Positions 22,011 through 23,819 of a DNA stretch of 23,819 nt are shown one piece after another. A model generated the notes under the pieces. The model saw nothing but the letters and a program-made list of their open reading frames with translations, searched no databases and was not told where the DNA came from. A program made the position numbers and the translations under genes. Source of the DNA: Actinomycetota bacterium (GTDB lineage Bacteria; Actinomycetota; Acidimicrobiia; Acidimicrobiales; Ilumatobacteraceae). Position 1 is the first letter of the stretch. The number at the start of each line of letters is the position of its first letter. The DNA is taken from the NCBI GenBank assembly GCA_005800965.1, contig SYEA01000004.1:1-23819 (forward strand), read 5' to 3'.

Positions 22011-23819
22011 TTAATTCTGTGCGGCGCGATGCCGCTCGACAATGTCGACGATGTCCGACATGATTTGGGCGATGGCGTAGTCCTTGGGTGTGTACACCGC
22101 AGCAACACCTGCCGCCATGAGCAACACACGATCTTGGTCGGGGATGATGCCGCCAACCACTACGGGCACATCAACACCAAGTGCATTCAATTCATGAATC
22201 ACGTCAGGCACCAGGGCCTGGTGCGAGCCAGAAAGAATCGACAAACCCACCACATCGGGGTCTTCGTCGCGTGCTGACTCGGCAATCTGCTTGGGTGTCA
22301 GGCGGATGCCGCCGTACACCACTTCCATCCCTGCATCGCGCGCTGCGATGGCAATTTGTTCGGCACCACTCGAGTGGCCATCAAGGCCTGGCTTGGCGAC
22401 CAACAATCGGGGTGGCCCGCCAGTCAGTGTGCTCGAGCGTTGCGCGACCGCTGCAAGTTGTTCACCGCGTGGCACAGCGACACCTCCGACACCGGTTGGG
22501 GCGCGATATTCGCCGAATACCTCACGCAGGGTGGATGCCCATTCACCTGTCGTGCCGCCAGCCCGAGCCAAAGCGATCGAGGCATCCATGATGTTACGGT
22601 CACTTGCAGCAGCCGCCCGTAAATCATCCAACGCCGCAGCGACTGCCTGCGAGTCACGCGACGTACGCCATCGCTGCACATCGTCGATATGCGCGGTTTC
22701 TACTTTCGGGTCAACCCGCATGATGTTGTCATTGCCACCCAGGGGTGACACGGCAGTTTCAGTGAACGAGTTGACACCAATCACCGTTTGTTCGCCACTT
22801 TCGATGTGTCGGGTGCGCTGGGCCATTGAGGCAACAAGACGACTCTTCAATTCGTCAACTGCGGCATATGCGCCGCCCAGCGACAAAATGTCGTTCAATT
22901 CGGCTTGTGCCGCATCTCGAATTTCGGTCGTGAGACGTTCAATGACGTGTGAGCCATCAAAAATATCTTCATACTCGAGCAAGTCAGTTTCAAATGCCAA
23001 GACCTGTTGCATTCGCAGCGACCACTGTTGATCCCATGGGCGGGGCAAACCGAGTGCTTCATTCCATGCCGGAAGCTGCACACTGCGGGCTCGAGCCTGC
23101 TTGGACAACGTCACGCCGAGCATCTCCAGCATGATGCGCTGCACGTTGTTCTCGGGCTGGGCTTCGGTGAGGCCCAATGAGTTGACTTGCACCCCGTACC
23201 GAAAGCGCAGAGATTTTTCGTCGGTAATGCCATATCGGTCGCGTCCGATCTGGGCCCACAGTTGGCTCATTGCCCGTAACTTGCACGTCTCTTCGACGAA
23301 GCGAATACCCGCATTGACAAAAAACGACATCGAAGAAAACACGGACGGAAACGCATCTTTGGCAACCTGACCGCTGGCCAGTACGGCATCCAATACATCG
23401 ACAGCATTCGCCAAAGCGAATGCCACTTCCTGCACTGGTGTTGCACCGACTTCTTGCAGATGATACGAACACACATTCATCGGGTTCCACTTCGGCGCAT
23501 GCACGTTTGCCCAAGTGATCATGTCAACAATGATTCGCCGCGAGGCCAGTGGTGGAAAAATAAACGTTCCACGTGACAAATACTCTTTGAGCACGTCGTT
23601 TTGGGTGGTGCCCCGCAATTGACTGCTGTCAACGCCATTCTCGGCCGCGTTGGCCACGTACAAAGCCAGTAGCCAGGCTGCGGTGGAGTTGATGGTCATT
23701 GACGTGTTCATCGACCCGGGCGGAATATCGCGCATCAGAGCCCGCATGTGTTCTAGGTGCACGACAGGCACGCCAACTTTTCCTACTTCACCGCGCGCCA
23801 GAACATCGTCGGGGTCGTA
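22011..23819 (-). CDS. ecm: Ethylmalonyl-CoA mutase (5' end beyond the window)
   Basis: The frame runs off the right edge; 602 residues are visible, with the first part of the barrel missing. The catalytic part holds GEVGKVGVPVVHLEHM, NTSMTINSTAAWLLALY, GTTQNDVLKEYLSRGTFIFPP, KWNPMNVCSYHLQE and PAWNEALGLPRPWDQQWS, which match ethylmalonyl-CoA mutase (also called MeaA) better than methylmalonyl-CoA mutase. The C-terminal cobalamin domain has DGHSSG (its His ligates the cobalt, codon at 22374-22376), SILSGSH and VVGGIIP. It isomerises ethylmalonyl-CoA to methylsuccinyl-CoA in the pathway that builds C4 units from acetyl-CoA. Other pathway genes (ccr, mcd, mcl) are not in view and may lie to the right. 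It converges on the LysM gene with 48 bases between stops. Confidence 0.88.
   Translation of the reverse strand, partial: YDPDDVLARGEVGKVGVPVVHLEHMRALMRDIPPGSMNTSMTINSTAAWLLALYVANAAENGVDSSQLRGTTQNDVLKEYLSRGTFIFPPLASRRIIVDMITWANVHAPKWNPMNVCSYHLQEVGATPVQEVAFALANAVDVLDAVLASGQVAKDAFPSVFSSMSFFVNAGIRFVEETCKLRAMSQLWAQIGRDRYGITDEKSLRFRYGVQVNSLGLTEAQPENNVQRIMLEMLGVTLSKQARARSVQLPAWNEALGLPRPWDQQWSLRMQQVLAFETDLLEYEDIFDGSHVIERLTTEIRDAAQAELNDILSLGGAYAAVDELKSRLVASMAQRTRHIESGEQTVIGVNSFTETAVSPLGGNDNIMRVDPKVETAHIDDVQRWRTSRDSQAVAAALDDLRAAAASDRNIMDASIALARAGGTTGEWASTLREVFGEYRAPTGVGGVAVPRGEQLAAVAQRSSTLTGGPPRLLVAKPGLDGHSSGAEQIAIAARDAGMEVVYGGIRLTPKQIAESARDEDPDVVGLSILSGSHQALVPDVIHELNALGVDVPVVVGGIIPDQDRVLLMAAGVAAVYTPKDYAIAQIMSDIVDIVERHRAAQN

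Overview
This is a chromosomal window from an actinobacterium, most likely of the class Acidimicrobiia (Ilumatobacter/Microthrix-like). The reasons are a WhiB protein, a phoU-senX3-regX3 cassette, a DUF2342 'zincin-2' protein, base composition in the mid-50s % G+C by eye, Thr-rich secreted linkers, and promoters that appear to drive leaderless mRNAs. This placement is inference; there is no rRNA in the window. I see no IS element, phage gene, CRISPR array, tRNA or rRNA. The region is densely packed and no gap exceeds about 100 bases.

Layout. (1) 1-1438, minus strand: an SDR oxidoreductase followed by a LolD/MacB-type ABC ATPase cut by the window edge. (2) 1529-6733: a 1734-residue secreted protein with two complete proteinase K/aqualysin-like subtilisin domains, two I9 pro-domains, six FN3 domains and a PPC-like domain. 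(3) 6800-10832: a MoxR/chelatase-like AAA+ ATPase and a von Willebrand A (VWA) protein, with a small class III nucleotide cyclase on the opposite strand between them. (4) 10913-11444: whiB and tatA. (5) 11451-18170: a phosphate/polyphosphate block made of ppx/gppA (minus), a small unknown gene, ppk1, phoU, senX3 and regX3. (6) 18167-19366, minus: a DUF2342 protein with an altered HExxH motif. (7) 19407-21962: a compact operon of moaE, a small membrane protein, mreB, a CrtO-family membrane protein and a LysM protein. (8) 22011-23819, minus: the C-terminal 602 residues of ethylmalonyl-CoA mutase, cut by the window edge.

How the parts fit. Block 5 joins polyphosphate synthesis (PPK1), its likely breakdown (Ppx/GppA) and phosphate sensing (PhoU, SenX3, RegX3). 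Block 3 looks like an ATPase-plus-VWA remodelling machine, possibly with a cyclic-nucleotide input. Block 7 is a cell-shape and envelope operon without mreC or mreD. Ethylmalonyl-CoA mutase points to acetyl-CoA assimilation by the ethylmalonyl-CoA pathway.

The most striking non-coding signal is a TAnnnT hexamer 6-10 bases before ten start codons, with no ribosome-binding site in most cases. At two divergent gene pairs the two hexamers interlock as AnnnTAnnnT, so one 10-bp element may serve both directions. The best candidates for something undescribed are the double-protease protein, the AAA+/cyclase/VWA module and this promoter architecture.
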